NCBI GenBank assembly: GCA_964606415.1
Contig: CAZSGN010000036.1
Coordinates: 1-15,419 of the forward strand
DNA: 15,419 nt
Direction of reading: 5' to 3'
Source: CAZSGN01 sp964606415
Lineage (GTDB): Bacteria; Bacteroidota; Bacteroidia; Bacteroidales; JBBRXJ01
Position 1 is the first letter of the stretch. Each line of letters begins with the position of its first letter. Under the pieces are notes generated by a model. The model saw only the letters and a program-made list of their open reading frames with translations. It was not told the origin of the DNA and did no database searches. This document shows positions 1 through 7,321 of the stretch, in pieces. A program made the position numbers and the translations under genes.

Positions 1-1159
1 GACAACGTTCATCATAATTTGTCAGATCAAAACCATTCTCAAGTTTTGTTTTAGCATTGGATGCATCAGCAAACAAACGGACTGCTGCATTCATTACCTG
101 CGGATGATCTTCACGGGTCTGCTCGCCAATAACCAGTTGTTTAAGCCTTGATAAACTCCGGAATGGATCAACAATAACTTTACCAATATCGGTATCCTGA
201 CGCAGGAATAACTGTCCCTCAGTAATATATCCTGTGTTATCCGGAATCGCATGAGTAATATCTCCACCAGACAAAGTTGTCACCGCAATAATGGTAATGG
301 ATCCCCCATCCGGAAATTGAGCGGATTTCTCATAAATTTTAGCCAGATCACTATAAAGAGAACCAGGCATGCTATCTTTAGAAGGAATCTGATCCATCCT
401 GTTGGATACAATACTCAATGCATCTGCATAAAGCGTCATATCACTCAAAAGCACCAGTACTTTTTCATTTTTCTTTGTAGCAAAATATTCAGCAGCGGTC
501 AATGCCATATCAGGCACCATAATCCTTTCAACCGGCGAATCTTCGGTGGTATTAATAAAACTGATAATGCGATCTGTCGCACCAGCATTATCAAAAACGT
601 TCTTATAATAAAGGTAATCATCATTGGTCAGGCCCATACCTCCAAGGATAATCTTGTCAGCTTGTGCACGAAGTGCTACCATGGCCATCACCTGGTTATA
701 TGGCTGATCCGGGTCGGCAAAAAATGGAATTTTCTGTCCGGTAACCAGCGTATTATTAAGGTCAATACCGGCAATACCAGTAGCAATCAACTCTGAGGGT
801 TGCTCCCGTCGAACCGGGTTAATTGTCGGACCACCAATTTCAATCTCATCACCTTCAACAGGCGTGCCACCATCAATAGGATCGCCATAGGCGTTAAAAA
901 ACCTCCCGGTTAATTCATCCCCTACTTTTAATGTAGGAGCTTTCCCCATAAAAATCACTTCCGCATCAGTTGGTATACCACCAGTCCCGGCAAATACCTG
1001 TAAGGTAACCTCGTCCTTAACAATTTTCACCACCTGTGCCAACCGGCCATTCACCATAGCCAGCTCATTATAACCAACACCTTCTGCCTTAATAGAACAT
1101 GTTGCCTTCGTGATCTCTGTAATTTTCGTGTAAATTTTCTGAAATGCTTGTGTTTCCAT
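1..1159 (-). CDS. atpB: V/A-type ATP synthase subunit B, 5' 386 codons (3' end beyond window)
   Basis: This is the non-catalytic nucleotide-binding subunit of the V1 sector, which alternates with subunit A in the cytoplasmic hexamer of a rotary ATPase. I translated the minus strand from the ATG at 1157-1159: it begins METQAFQKIYTKITEITK and stays open to the left edge. The N-terminal beta-barrel is recognisable (NELAMVNGRLAQVVKI, then GKAPTLKVGDELTGRFFNAYGDPIDGG), followed by INPVRREQPSELIATGIAGID and the strand segment KVLVLLSDMTLYADAL. The usual P-loop position reads FFADPDQPYNQ, without a GxxxxGKT motif, as expected for B rather than A. It lies 45 nt after the atpA stop in the same orientation. 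About 50 C-terminal residues should lie outside the window, judging by a typical length of roughly 430-460. In related operons D, I and K subunit genes follow, but none is visible here. Confidence 0.93.
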   Translation of the reverse strand, partial: METQAFQKIYTKITEITKATCSIKAEGVGYNELAMVNGRLAQVVKIVKDEVTLQVFAGTGGIPTDAEVIFMGKAPTLKVGDELTGRFFNAYGDPIDGGTPVEGDEIEIGGPTINPVRREQPSELIATGIAGIDLNNTLVTGQKIPFFADPDQPYNQVMAMVALRAQADKIILGGMGLTNDDYLYYKNVFDNAGATDRIISFINTTEDSPVERIMVPDMALTAAEYFATKKNEKVLVLLSDMTLYADALSIVSNRMDQIPSKDSMPGSLYSDLAKIYEKSAQFPDGGSITIIAVTTLSGGDITHAIPDNTGYITEGQLFLRQDTDIGKVIVDPFRSLSRLKQLVIGEQTREDHPQVMNAAVRLFADASNAKTKLENGFDLTNYDERC

Positions 1160-1204
1160 ATCAACGCTTAAAATTAACCCTTCCAGGCAATATCAAAATC
1201 GTAA

Positions 1205-2989
1205 TTATTTGGTTTCTTCGGCTATTTGTTTATACTCATCAATCATGCTCCACAGCCCTTTCTCATTTTCTTTAAACTTATCGGACTCAAATTCGGAATA
1301 GTTCATCTGTTTAAGCTGATTAATCAATTTTTTAAAATAACCGGTCACCTCTTCAAAATTCTCAAATTTAAATTCCATGTCCAATATCCTGATCACGATA
1401 TCCACCATGTATTTCTGCCTTTCAATAGAAGAAGCATGATCAATATCATCAAAAGCATCCTGCTGAATAATGACAAAATCAATCACTTCCGACTTCCAGA
1501 AGGTAACGTGGTAGTCAATAGGCACACCATCATCCCCCAGGATGTTAATCTGCTCCGCAGCTTCTTTTCCGCGAAGCAACATATTTTTCATTTGATTAAT
1601 ACGGTCAATCCAGTTCTCTGAAATTTGATCTTTAACATACTCAACAAATTCGTCATATTCCAGGTACTTGGAATAACTTTCAATCGGATCAACAGCCGGA
1701 TACCTCTTGCTGTCGGCCCGATCCTGGGACAAGGCATAAAAACACCTGGCTACCTTTTTAGTAGATTCGGTTACCGGTTCTTTAAGATTACCTCCCGCAG
1801 GAGAAACAGTACCAATAAATGTAATGGCACCTGTTTTATCATTATTAAGATAAACAAAACCCGCACGGGAATAGAAATTTGAAATAATTGCGGACAAATC
1901 CATCGGGAAAGCATCAGGCCCTGGTAATTCTTCCATACGATTGGACATCTCGCGAAGCGCCTGCGCCCACCTGGAAGTGGAGTCAGCAAGCAAGAGCACC
2001 TTAAGCCCCATAGCCCGGTAATATTCGCCAATGGTCATCGCCGTATAAACCGAAGCTTCACGTGCAGCCACCGGCATATTTGACGTATTTGCAATAATGA
2101 TGGTCCGTTCGATCAATTTTCTGCCAGTTCTGGGATCATCCAATTCAGGAAATTCCTTAAAAATTTCGACCACCTCATTGGCACGTTCACCACAAGCTGC
2201 AACAATAACGATGTCAGCTTCTGCCTGTTTTGAAATAGCATGTTGCAAGACCGTTTTTCCACAACCAAAAGGCCCGGGAATAAACCCCGTACCACCTTCA
2301 ACCATAGGATTCAATGCATCAATGGTCCGGATCCCGGTTTCCATTAAACGAAAAGGCCTGGGTTTATCCCGATACGCTTCAATGGCCACTTTAACCGGCC
2401 ATTTTTGTATCATACTAATATTTTCTTCATTACCCTCATCATCCACAATGACAGCAATAGTCTCGGAAGTTTTATACGATCCCTCTTCTTTAATTGACTT
2501 TACTGTAAAAGTTTTGTCTAATTTAAAGGGCACCATGATCTTATGATCAATCCAGTTTTCGTTTACACTGCCAAGCCATGAGCCAGCAATAACTTCATCC
2601 CCCTCCTTTACCAGGGGTTTAAAGTCATAAACCTTTTCTACATCAACAGCAGGTGTGTATTCACCTCGCTTCAGAAAAGTACCTTCCATCAGATCCAGAT
2701 CATTCTGCAATCCATCAAAATTTTTCTGGAGTAATCCGGGACCCAGGGTTACCTCAAGCATGTGGCCGTCAAACTCAACGGGATCGCCGACTTTCATGCC
2801 TCGGGTACTTTCAAAAACCTGAACATAAGCCTGATTGCCTTCTACTTTAATAACTTCTGCCATCAGGCGCTCTTCAGCTAAATGGATATAACAAATCTCA
2901 TTCTGGCTAATCGCACCATCGATTTCGACAATTACCAAGTTAGATATAACCCCGGCAACCTTTCCTGTAATTTTTTTATCCTGACTCAT
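1205..2989 (-). CDS. atpA: V/A-type ATP synthase catalytic subunit A
   Basis: This is the catalytic subunit of the V1 hexamer, which hydrolyses or makes ATP in exchange for H+ or Na+ movement; the coupling ion cannot be told without the membrane subunits. The 594-residue length is normal for the family. Visible motifs are an N-terminal beta-barrel (residues about 5-75), the insert or 'bulge' domain typical of A subunits (about 115-190), a P-loop GPFGCGKT at 239-246, the catalytic GER glutamate at 268, a Walker-B-like strand VLLLADSTSRWA at 331-342, and the conserved PGPDAFPMDLSA stretch at 356-367. The ATG at 2987-2989 is 2 nt after the TAA of the upstream DUF2764 gene, which suggests translational coupling. 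The sequence resembles the bacterial (spirochaete/chlamydia/Bacteroidota) branch more than archaeal A subunits; this placement is from family knowledge. Confidence 0.97.
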   Translation of the reverse strand: MSQDKKITGKVAGVISNLVIVEIDGAISQNEICYIHLAEERLMAEVIKVEGNQAYVQVFESTRGMKVGDPVEFDGHMLEVTLGPGLLQKNFDGLQNDLDLMEGTFLKRGEYTPAVDVEKVYDFKPLVKEGDEVIAGSWLGSVNENWIDHKIMVPFKLDKTFTVKSIKEEGSYKTSETIAVIVDDEGNEENISMIQKWPVKVAIEAYRDKPRPFRLMETGIRTIDALNPMVEGGTGFIPGPFGCGKTVLQHAISKQAEADIVIVAACGERANEVVEIFKEFPELDDPRTGRKLIERTIIIANTSNMPVAAREASVYTAMTIGEYYRAMGLKVLLLADSTSRWAQALREMSNRMEELPGPDAFPMDLSAIISNFYSRAGFVYLNNDKTGAITFIGTVSPAGGNLKEPVTESTKKVARCFYALSQDRADSKRYPAVDPIESYSKYLEYDEFVEYVKDQISENWIDRINQMKNMLLRGKEAAEQINILGDDGVPIDYHVTFWKSEVIDFVIIQQDAFDDIDHASSIERQKYMVDIVIRILDMEFKFENFEEVTGYFKKLINQLKQMNYSEFESDKFKENEKGLWSMIDEYKQIAEETK

Positions 2990-2991
2990 TC

Positions 2992-3849
2992 TTACACAAA
3001 TTCTTTAGGAAATTCGTAACTATTTTGTAAATTCTTAAACAATAAATCAAACATTTCACGACCTTTTTCCTCACTAAGACTGAACCATCTTTCGACAATT
3101 TGCAGTTTCACCAAAAAAGCGAGGATTACTTCAATAGAAAAATAATTGAAAGTCGTTAAATCGTCTAACTTTTGCCATTTGAGCTGGTCAATCCGGTATT
3201 CCCTTTCAACCAATGTCGTTCCTTCAAAAAGGCTCATAAGCGACGGAACAAAATCGTAATCATTGGACAATCCAAAATCTTTTGCACTAACATTGAGAAT
3301 CGCATGTGTCACCTCATCATTACCAATAAGATTCTTCTCAACAGAAAAATCATGGTTGTTTGCATTCATTCCAATCTGAACGTTTCTTAAGCTTCGATCA
3401 AAAAAGAACCATTCGTAAATGAAAAGATGTTTACTGGAAAGAACAAAATCATAAAAATGATTTGTCAATTGATCTTCCCAACGCTTCCCCGGATATAAAG
3501 CAATATCATTCTTAAAATGGATAATAAATTTCTCAAAATACTCATCAATATTCGCAGGCTGCTCAATCGTTGTTTGTGGAGATTTATCCTCTGCCAGGGC
3601 TTCCAGATATTCACGCGAAAAATTGCCTCTTGTATCAAACTCAAAATCAACCCCATTCAACAAGTTCAAAAGATTTTGATTATCAAAAGGCAAAAAGAAA
3701 AACCTGACCAGCTGAAGATCCTTATTGGGTAGCTGCTCTTCCAATACATCACGAAACGCCACAATTGACAGTGACAATTTCTCGGCATCCATCATCAGGT
3801 CTGGCAACCCTGCAACCAGGTATTGATACTTCTCTGCGCTCATCGGCAT
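2992..3849 (-). CDS. DUF2764 family protein of the V-ATPase operon
   Basis: This is a 285-residue protein beginning MPMSAEKYQYLVAGLPDL. Both this opening and its position between atpE and atpA match the DUF2764 family found in reduced bacterial V-ATPase operons, including those of chlamydiae and spirochaetes. The biochemical role is not established. Its constant place in operons that lack recognisable C, F and G subunit genes makes a stalk or assembly role attractive, but that is inference. It is rich in charged and aromatic residues, with no signal peptide or membrane segment visible. The open frame extends 10 codons further to a TTG at 3879 inside atpE, but I chose the ATG at 3847-3849: a GGGGAG ribosome-binding site (3860-3865) sits 10 nt upstream, and this start removes the overlap with atpE. 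Confidence 0.82.
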   Translation of the reverse strand: MPMSAEKYQYLVAGLPDLMMDAEKLSLSIVAFRDVLEEQLPNKDLQLVRFFFLPFDNQNLLNLLNGVDFEFDTRGNFSREYLEALAEDKSPQTTIEQPANIDEYFEKFIIHFKNDIALYPGKRWEDQLTNHFYDFVLSSKHLFIYEWFFFDRSLRNVQIGMNANNHDFSVEKNLIGNDEVTHAILNVSAKDFGLSNDYDFVPSLMSLFEGTTLVEREYRIDQLKWQKLDDLTTFNYFSIEVILAFLVKLQIVERWFSLSEEKGREMFDLLFKNLQNSYEFPKEFV

Positions 3850-3853
3850 AAAA

Positions 3854-4468
3854 TTATTTCTCCCCGTATAAGAATTCAACTGTCTTTGGCCTTAAATAAT
3901 ATTTGATCAGGTTTTCAAAATCTTCTTCTTTGAAACTCACCTGGTACGATCCATCTGCCGGCCCTATTTTAAATCCAGCCTTAATCTTACTGTCAACCGT
4001 AACATCCAACTCACCATCTATTAACTTTTTAGCAGAAGACTTAAAATAATCAACCAGTCCCTGTTGGCCTTTTTCAGGTAAAATAAGGGATAAATCAGAT
4101 TGGGGGTTCGAAGCGTCCCAGTTTTTAATCACATCCTGGATCAGCTTTTTCATGAATTCCTGATCTTGAAAAGACTTTTTAACCGGCTCATCCACTACTT
4201 TTGAGCTAATCAAATTTGTGATATTTTGTTCTACCGTTCTTAATGTTTGAAATGAAGCCTGTTTCACTTCTGCCTGCACTTTTCTCTTTAATTCTTCAGC
4301 ATCCTTCTGAGCCTGGTCAACCGTTTGATCTGCTTCCTTTTTTGCATCCTGGACAATCTTCTCAGCCTCTTTTTTTGCCTGATTAACAATATCTTCGGCT
4401 TCTTTATTGGCTTTATCCACACCCTCTTTGTAGATCTTTTCCGTGAGTTCCTGTAATTTACTCTGCAT
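3854..4468 (-). CDS. atpE: V/A-type ATP synthase subunit E (peripheral stalk)
   Basis: This is the peripheral-stalk subunit that links V1 to the membrane part and resists rotation. The 204 residues match the family length. Residues about 1-75 form one long charged helix with alanine/lysine/glutamate heptads (ANKEAEDIVNQAKKEAEKIV), a right-handed coiled-coil type region. Residues about 95-200 form the compact C-terminal domain, ending KTVEFLYGEK. It is the first gene of the operon: a TAGATTTG promoter box lies 45 nt upstream, and nothing else on this strand is close. Its last codons (TAC GGG GAG AAA TAA) also contain the ribosome-binding site of the next gene, so translation of the two genes is probably linked. 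Low sequence identity is usual for subunit E, so the operon context matters for this call. Confidence 0.9.
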   Translation of the reverse strand: MQSKLQELTEKIYKEGVDKANKEAEDIVNQAKKEAEKIVQDAKKEADQTVDQAQKDAEELKRKVQAEVKQASFQTLRTVEQNITNLISSKVVDEPVKKSFQDQEFMKKLIQDVIKNWDASNPQSDLSLILPEKGQQGLVDYFKSSAKKLIDGELDVTVDSKIKAGFKIGPADGSYQVSFKEEDFENLIKYYLRPKTVEFLYGEK

Positions 4469-4837
4469 AATAGTATAATTCGTTATTAACCAACATAAAC
4501 AATTATTGCTGGCAAATCTAATATTTTTTTAATTTAGTTGGTTGAAAAAAAGAAAATATCGAACCGGGGGAACACAAGTTACCGTTCCGCTCTATTATGC
4601 AGCTCTATGGTTCATGATAAAAGAATCTTGTCAACAACAGAAGATTAGGGTGTTTATCCATAAATCCTGGCTATATGCACAAAAAGAAACGGTTATCACT
4701 TACATCCTTATTTGCATCATAAAGCCACTAGCAGATGCTTGCGGCAGGGAGGGAAGTATCGACTTAGCCTTAGCTTAACATGGAAGGCTCACGAAAAAAA
4801 AGCATTTGTGCCAAACTCCCGACTTTATTGACAGGAG
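4469..4837. other. Non-coding gap between pyrI and atpE (369 bp)
   Basis: No convincing gene is present. A plus-strand open stretch (4542-4778) begins with TTG, overlaps the atpE promoter region and resembles no family I know. Two small inverted repeats are visible: GGAAC/GTTCC near 4563-4583 and AGCCTT (4766-4771) with AAGGCT (4784-4789). A run of eight A at 4794-4801 reads as eight U in a pyrI transcript. It follows a wobble-containing 6-bp stem (4814-4819 with 4834-4839) at a distance of 12 nt, so it is at best a poor terminator. Confidence 0.6.
4513..4520 (-). promoter_or_regulatory. Bacteroidota-type -7 promoter box for the V-ATPase operon
   Basis: On the minus strand this reads TAGATTTG, an exact match to the Bacteroidota sigma-ABfr -7 consensus TAnnTTTG. 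Transcription would start near 4506, giving a leader of about 38 nt before the atpE ATG. No exact TTTG -33 element is present at the usual spacing; the nearest T-run ends in TTTC about 23 nt further upstream. The box match is seen in the sequence; promoter activity is inferred. Confidence 0.5.
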
Positions 4838-5302
4838 CTAAATAATCTGCAATCGTTTTCTGTCGGTTGTTTTTTCACAATACCTGCACCGCAGCATCAC
4901 CTCTTTCTTTGCGACCACATCAAAACGTGTAATGATCTTCTCGTGATTAGTCACACATTGAGGATTAACACATTTGGCTATGCCGGTAATTTCATCCGGA
5001 ACAACCACGTCTTTTTTCTCCACAACCCGGTAATCACGAATGATATTTAATTTAGCTTCCGGAGCAACCAATGCAATTTTGTTAATTGCTTCTTCCGGAA
5101 AAAACATCTCTTCTATTTTAATAATGGCTTTTTTACCAAGCCGGTGACTTTCAAAATTCGTTCCGAAAGTCATCAGGCTTTCAATTTTATCAATATTAAG
5201 TATACTGATGACATCAAAAAGACAATCGGCAGGAATATGATCAATAACTGTCCCGTTTTTTATCGCGCTAACCTGAAGTTTTGTTTTATCTTTATTATCC
5301 AT
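4838..5302 (-). CDS. pyrI: Aspartate carbamoyltransferase regulatory chain
   Basis: This is the regulatory chain that assembles with PyrB trimers and carries nucleotide-effector control (CTP/ATP) of the committed step of pyrimidine synthesis. With the ATG at 5300-5302 the protein has 154 residues, essentially the length of the enterobacterial PyrI. The N-terminal allosteric domain begins LQVSAIKNGTVIDHIPA, the region that starts the ferredoxin-like fold. The C-terminal zinc domain is complete, with cysteines at residues 111, 116, 139 and 142 (CVNPQC and CRYC). A longer in-frame version starts at a TTG at 5335, but it adds 11 residues without family support. The gene lies 54 nt downstream of pyrB on the same strand, so the two should be co-transcribed. 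The stop is TAG. Confidence 0.95.
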   Translation of the reverse strand: MDNKDKTKLQVSAIKNGTVIDHIPADCLFDVISILNIDKIESLMTFGTNFESHRLGKKAIIKIEEMFFPEEAINKIALVAPEAKLNIIRDYRVVEKKDVVVPDEITGIAKCVNPQCVTNHEKIITRFDVVAKKEVMLRCRYCEKTTDRKRLQII

Positions 5303-5356
5303 GCTTCGTTGATTTTTTATAAGGATTTCGATCAAAGGGGTATTTACTGCAAACGG

Positions 5357-6265
5357 CTACATAATCCCAAGCACCGATGAGATGATAGCCTGCCGGGTAT
5401 AAACACCATTAAGAGCCTGAGTAAAGTAATAAGATTTGGGATTATCATCAACCTCAATGTCAATTTCGTTAACCCTGGGTAAAGGATGCAACACTTTCAT
5501 ATTTGGCTTTGAATTACTGATCAGTTCATTATTAAGGACAAAGGTATTTTTAGTCTTTTCATACTCATAAGGATCGTTAAACCTTTCCTGCTGAATCCGG
5601 GTCATATAAATAACATCAGCCTGATCAACCACATCACAGAAAGATGTTGACTCCTGGTATTTAAGTTTCTTACTGTCAAGAAAATCTTTATATTCCCGGG
5701 GCATTTTCAACTCCTCTGGAGAAACAAAGAAATAATTTGTATTAAACTGAGACATGGCCATTAATAATGAATGTACTGTTCGTCCATACTTCAGATCACC
5801 CACCAACATAACATTCAATCCGTCAAGCCCACCCTGGGTTTTCCGGATCGAATAAAGGTCAAGCAATGTTTGTGTAGGATGCTGGTTGGCTCCGTCACCA
5901 GCATTAATCACTGGCACACCAGCAACTTCGGCTGCATACCGGGCACTTCCTTCAAGCGGATGCCTCATCACGATCATATCACAATAACTACTTACCGTCA
6001 GTATCGTATCTTTAAGGCTTTCTCCCTTTGCAATACTGGATGTTCTTGAATCGGCAAATCCAATAAACTGCCCTCCCATCCTGGTTATGGCTGATTCAAA
6101 ACTTAACCTTGTCCTGGTTGATGGTTCAAAAAACAATGTTGAGATGACTTTATTCCTAAGAATATCCTGGGGCGGATTTTGTTCAAATTTACCCGCTAAA
6201 TCAAGAATTCTGAGATACTCTTCTTTGGTATAATCATTAATTGAAATAAGGCTTTTGTTCTTCAT
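5357..6265 (-). CDS. pyrB: Aspartate carbamoyltransferase catalytic chain
   Basis: This enzyme joins carbamoyl phosphate and L-aspartate to give N-carbamoyl-L-aspartate, the second step of UMP synthesis, in the cytoplasm. With the ATG at 6263-6265 it has 302 residues and starts MKNKSLISINDYTKEEY, which lines up with the start of known PyrB proteins (ISIND). The carbamoyl-phosphate loop FEPSTRTR spans 46-53, the mobile 80s loop SIAKGES spans 77-83, HPTQTLLD begins at 129, GDLKYGRTVHS at 156, and the aspartate-binding HPLPR lies at 260-264. All key residues are present. An ATG 18 codons upstream (6317-6319) is also open, but the extension is AT-rich and has no family match. The following pyrI gene shows that this is the PyrBI dodecamer type. 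No attenuator or pyrimidine-responsive leader is evident upstream. Confidence 0.97.
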   Translation of the reverse strand: MKNKSLISINDYTKEEYLRILDLAGKFEQNPPQDILRNKVISTLFFEPSTRTRLSFESAITRMGGQFIGFADSRTSSIAKGESLKDTILTVSSYCDMIVMRHPLEGSARYAAEVAGVPVINAGDGANQHPTQTLLDLYSIRKTQGGLDGLNVMLVGDLKYGRTVHSLLMAMSQFNTNYFFVSPEELKMPREYKDFLDSKKLKYQESTSFCDVVDQADVIYMTRIQQERFNDPYEYEKTKNTFVLNNELISNSKPNMKVLHPLPRVNEIDIEVDDNPKSYYFTQALNGVYTRQAIISSVLGIM

Positions 6266-6519
6266 ACTATCCCGGCTTAATTTTGTATAAAAATAATGAT
6301 ATTTTAAATCAGTTATCATATTAATTACTGATAAATCACATAATTCTACCTAAATTGATCAATCGGAGTGCACACTCAATAAAGTAACACTTCGCATCAT
6401 TCGTATTGCTCAACCCAGACTCTGTTTTAAGAGATTAAAGATTGATTTTTATATTATTTACTTTTGTCCTTGCCAAGCATTTCGCCATCCTGAAAAATCA
6501 CAAAAATACACCAAATACT

Positions 6520-6549
6520 CGTGGATATATGACATGTATATAAGCCACG
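6520..6549. repeat. Bulged stem-loop in the pyrB-yigZ gap
   Basis: CGTGG (6520-6524) pairs with CCACG (6545-6549). Inside it ATATA (6525-6529) pairs with TATAT (6537-6541), leaving a 3-nt bulge and a 7-nt loop. There is no T-run on either side, so it is not an intrinsic terminator. Function unknown; a binding site or RNA structure is possible. Confidence 0.5.
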
Positions 6550-6627
6550 GCTACAAGCTTTACTGCCTTTTATTTTCCATTCAAATAAAATAACCATATA
6601 AGGAGCACCATAATATTTAGATCGTCT

Positions 6628-6672
6628 TTGTCAATGGGGCAATTTCTGATACGAATTGCTCGATTTGGACAA
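6628..6672. repeat. Long imperfect hairpin downstream of yigZ
   Basis: The arms 6628-6644 and 6654-6672 pair over about 17 nt around a 9-nt loop. GCAATT (6639-6644) with AATTGC (6654-6659) is perfect, then one G-T wobble, one mismatch, the AAT/ATT pairs, a 2-nt bulge, and TTGTC with GACAA at the base. No poly-U follows on the minus strand, so a classical terminator is unlikely. It could be a REP/MITE-like repeat or an mRNA 3'-end structure. Confidence 0.55.
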
Positions 6673-6680
6673 TCGTGATT

Positions 6681-6712
6681 AAAAAATGATTATAGAAAGA
6701 TAAAAAATCATT
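6681..6712 (-). terminator. Weak candidate terminator at the yigZ stop
   Basis: On the minus strand AATGATT (6712-6706) overlaps the TGA stop and pairs with AATCATT (6691-6685) across a 14-nt loop, followed directly by a run of T (6686-6681). The stem is almost pure AT, so it would be weak. Confidence 0.4.
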
Positions 6713-7313
6713 CGAGTTTTTTCCATGAAAGTTGTTCAATTCTTTCCATATCGTTCATCAATTGTTCAGCCAATGAGTCTCTTACTCGAATTTTAAACAT
6801 ACATCGCTCCATAAATTCCTGTTCAAATGGTTTCAATTTATACTGATCAATTAATTTCATAATGACATTCATTTGCCCATAATCAAATTCAATTTTAAAT
6901 ATTTGGTCAATGGTCTTTCCAGTTATTTTTGCATTCTCCAATGCCAATTTTGAAGCTTCCCTATATGCATTAATCAATCCACTAACCCCCAGCAAAATAC
7001 CTCCAAAATACCTGACAACCACTACCATAACATTATTTAAGCTGCGGGCATTAATTTGGTTAAGGATAGGCTTGCCGGCAGAATTAGCAGGTTCGCCATC
7101 ATCACAAGCCCGCTCCTGTGGTACTGACAATCCGATAGAAAAAGCAAAGCAATGATGCCGGGCATCATGATATTCTTTTTTCAATGCCTCAAGATATTCT
7201 TTTACTTCATCTTCGTGATTAACATGATATGCAAAAGCAAGAAACTTGCTGCCCCTGTCCTTAAAAAGGCCATGACCTTCTTTTTCTATAGTATAATAAA
7301 TATCTCTGTTCAT
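6708..7313 (-). CDS. YigZ/IMPACT (UPF0029) family protein
   Basis: This is a 201-residue protein of the YigZ/IMPACT family. The N-terminal UPF0029 domain (about 15-125) is clear from KFLAFAYHV, the ARHHCFAF core at 51-58, DDGEPANSAGKPIL at 71-84, and the hydrophobic glycine-rich stretch VVVVRYFGGILLGVSGLI at 97-114. Residues about 135-200 correspond to the smaller ferredoxin-like DUF1949 domain. Eukaryotic IMPACT acts in translational control through GCN1/GCN2; the bacterial role is not settled, so I assign no reaction. The ATG at 7311-7313 lies 8 nt after the stop of the upstream permease gene, indicating one transcript. Length and motifs are normal for the family. The stop is TGA. Confidence 0.9.
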   Translation of the reverse strand: MNRDIYYTIEKEGHGLFKDRGSKFLAFAYHVNHEDEVKEYLEALKKEYHDARHHCFAFSIGLSVPQERACDDGEPANSAGKPILNQINARSLNNVMVVVVRYFGGILLGVSGLINAYREASKLALENAKITGKTIDQIFKIEFDYGQMNVIMKLIDQYKLKPFEQEFMERCMFKIRVRDSLAEQLMNDMERIEQLSWKKLE

Positions 7314-7321
7314 TTGTTAAA

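Larger units (their letters stand above)
6266..6707. other. Non-coding gap upstream of pyrB with two stem-loops (442 bp)
   Basis: I see no gene longer than a few codons on either strand. The gap holds the pyrB 5' region and the yigZ 3' region, both minus-strand, and contains two separate palindromic elements (6520-6549 and 6628-6672, listed separately). A plus-strand TACTTTTG (6459-6466) matches TAnnTTTG but leads into no gene. No exact minus-strand TAnnTTTG box for pyrB was found. Confidence 0.6.

Noticed and set aside
251..796. 181-codon plus-strand frame at the left end
   Set aside because: It lies entirely antisense to the subunit B gene, whose translation is unmistakable; its composition is that of a reverse-complement shadow. 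The same applies to the plus-strand frames within atpA, DUF2764, pyrB, the permease and dnaA.
4542..4778. Plus-strand 78-codon open frame between pyrI and atpE
   Set aside because: It begins with TTG, shows no recognisable domain, overlaps the atpE upstream region on the opposite strand, and no promoter or ribosome-binding site supports it.
4794..4844. Intrinsic terminator after pyrI
   Set aside because: The stem is only 6 bp with a wobble, and it is 12 nt away from the U8 run, so it does not meet the usual terminator geometry.
6459..6466. Plus-strand TACTTTTG promoter box
   Set aside because: It matches TAnnTTTG but drives toward the 3' end of minus-strand yigZ with no plus-strand gene; such a short motif is expected by chance in AT-rich DNA.
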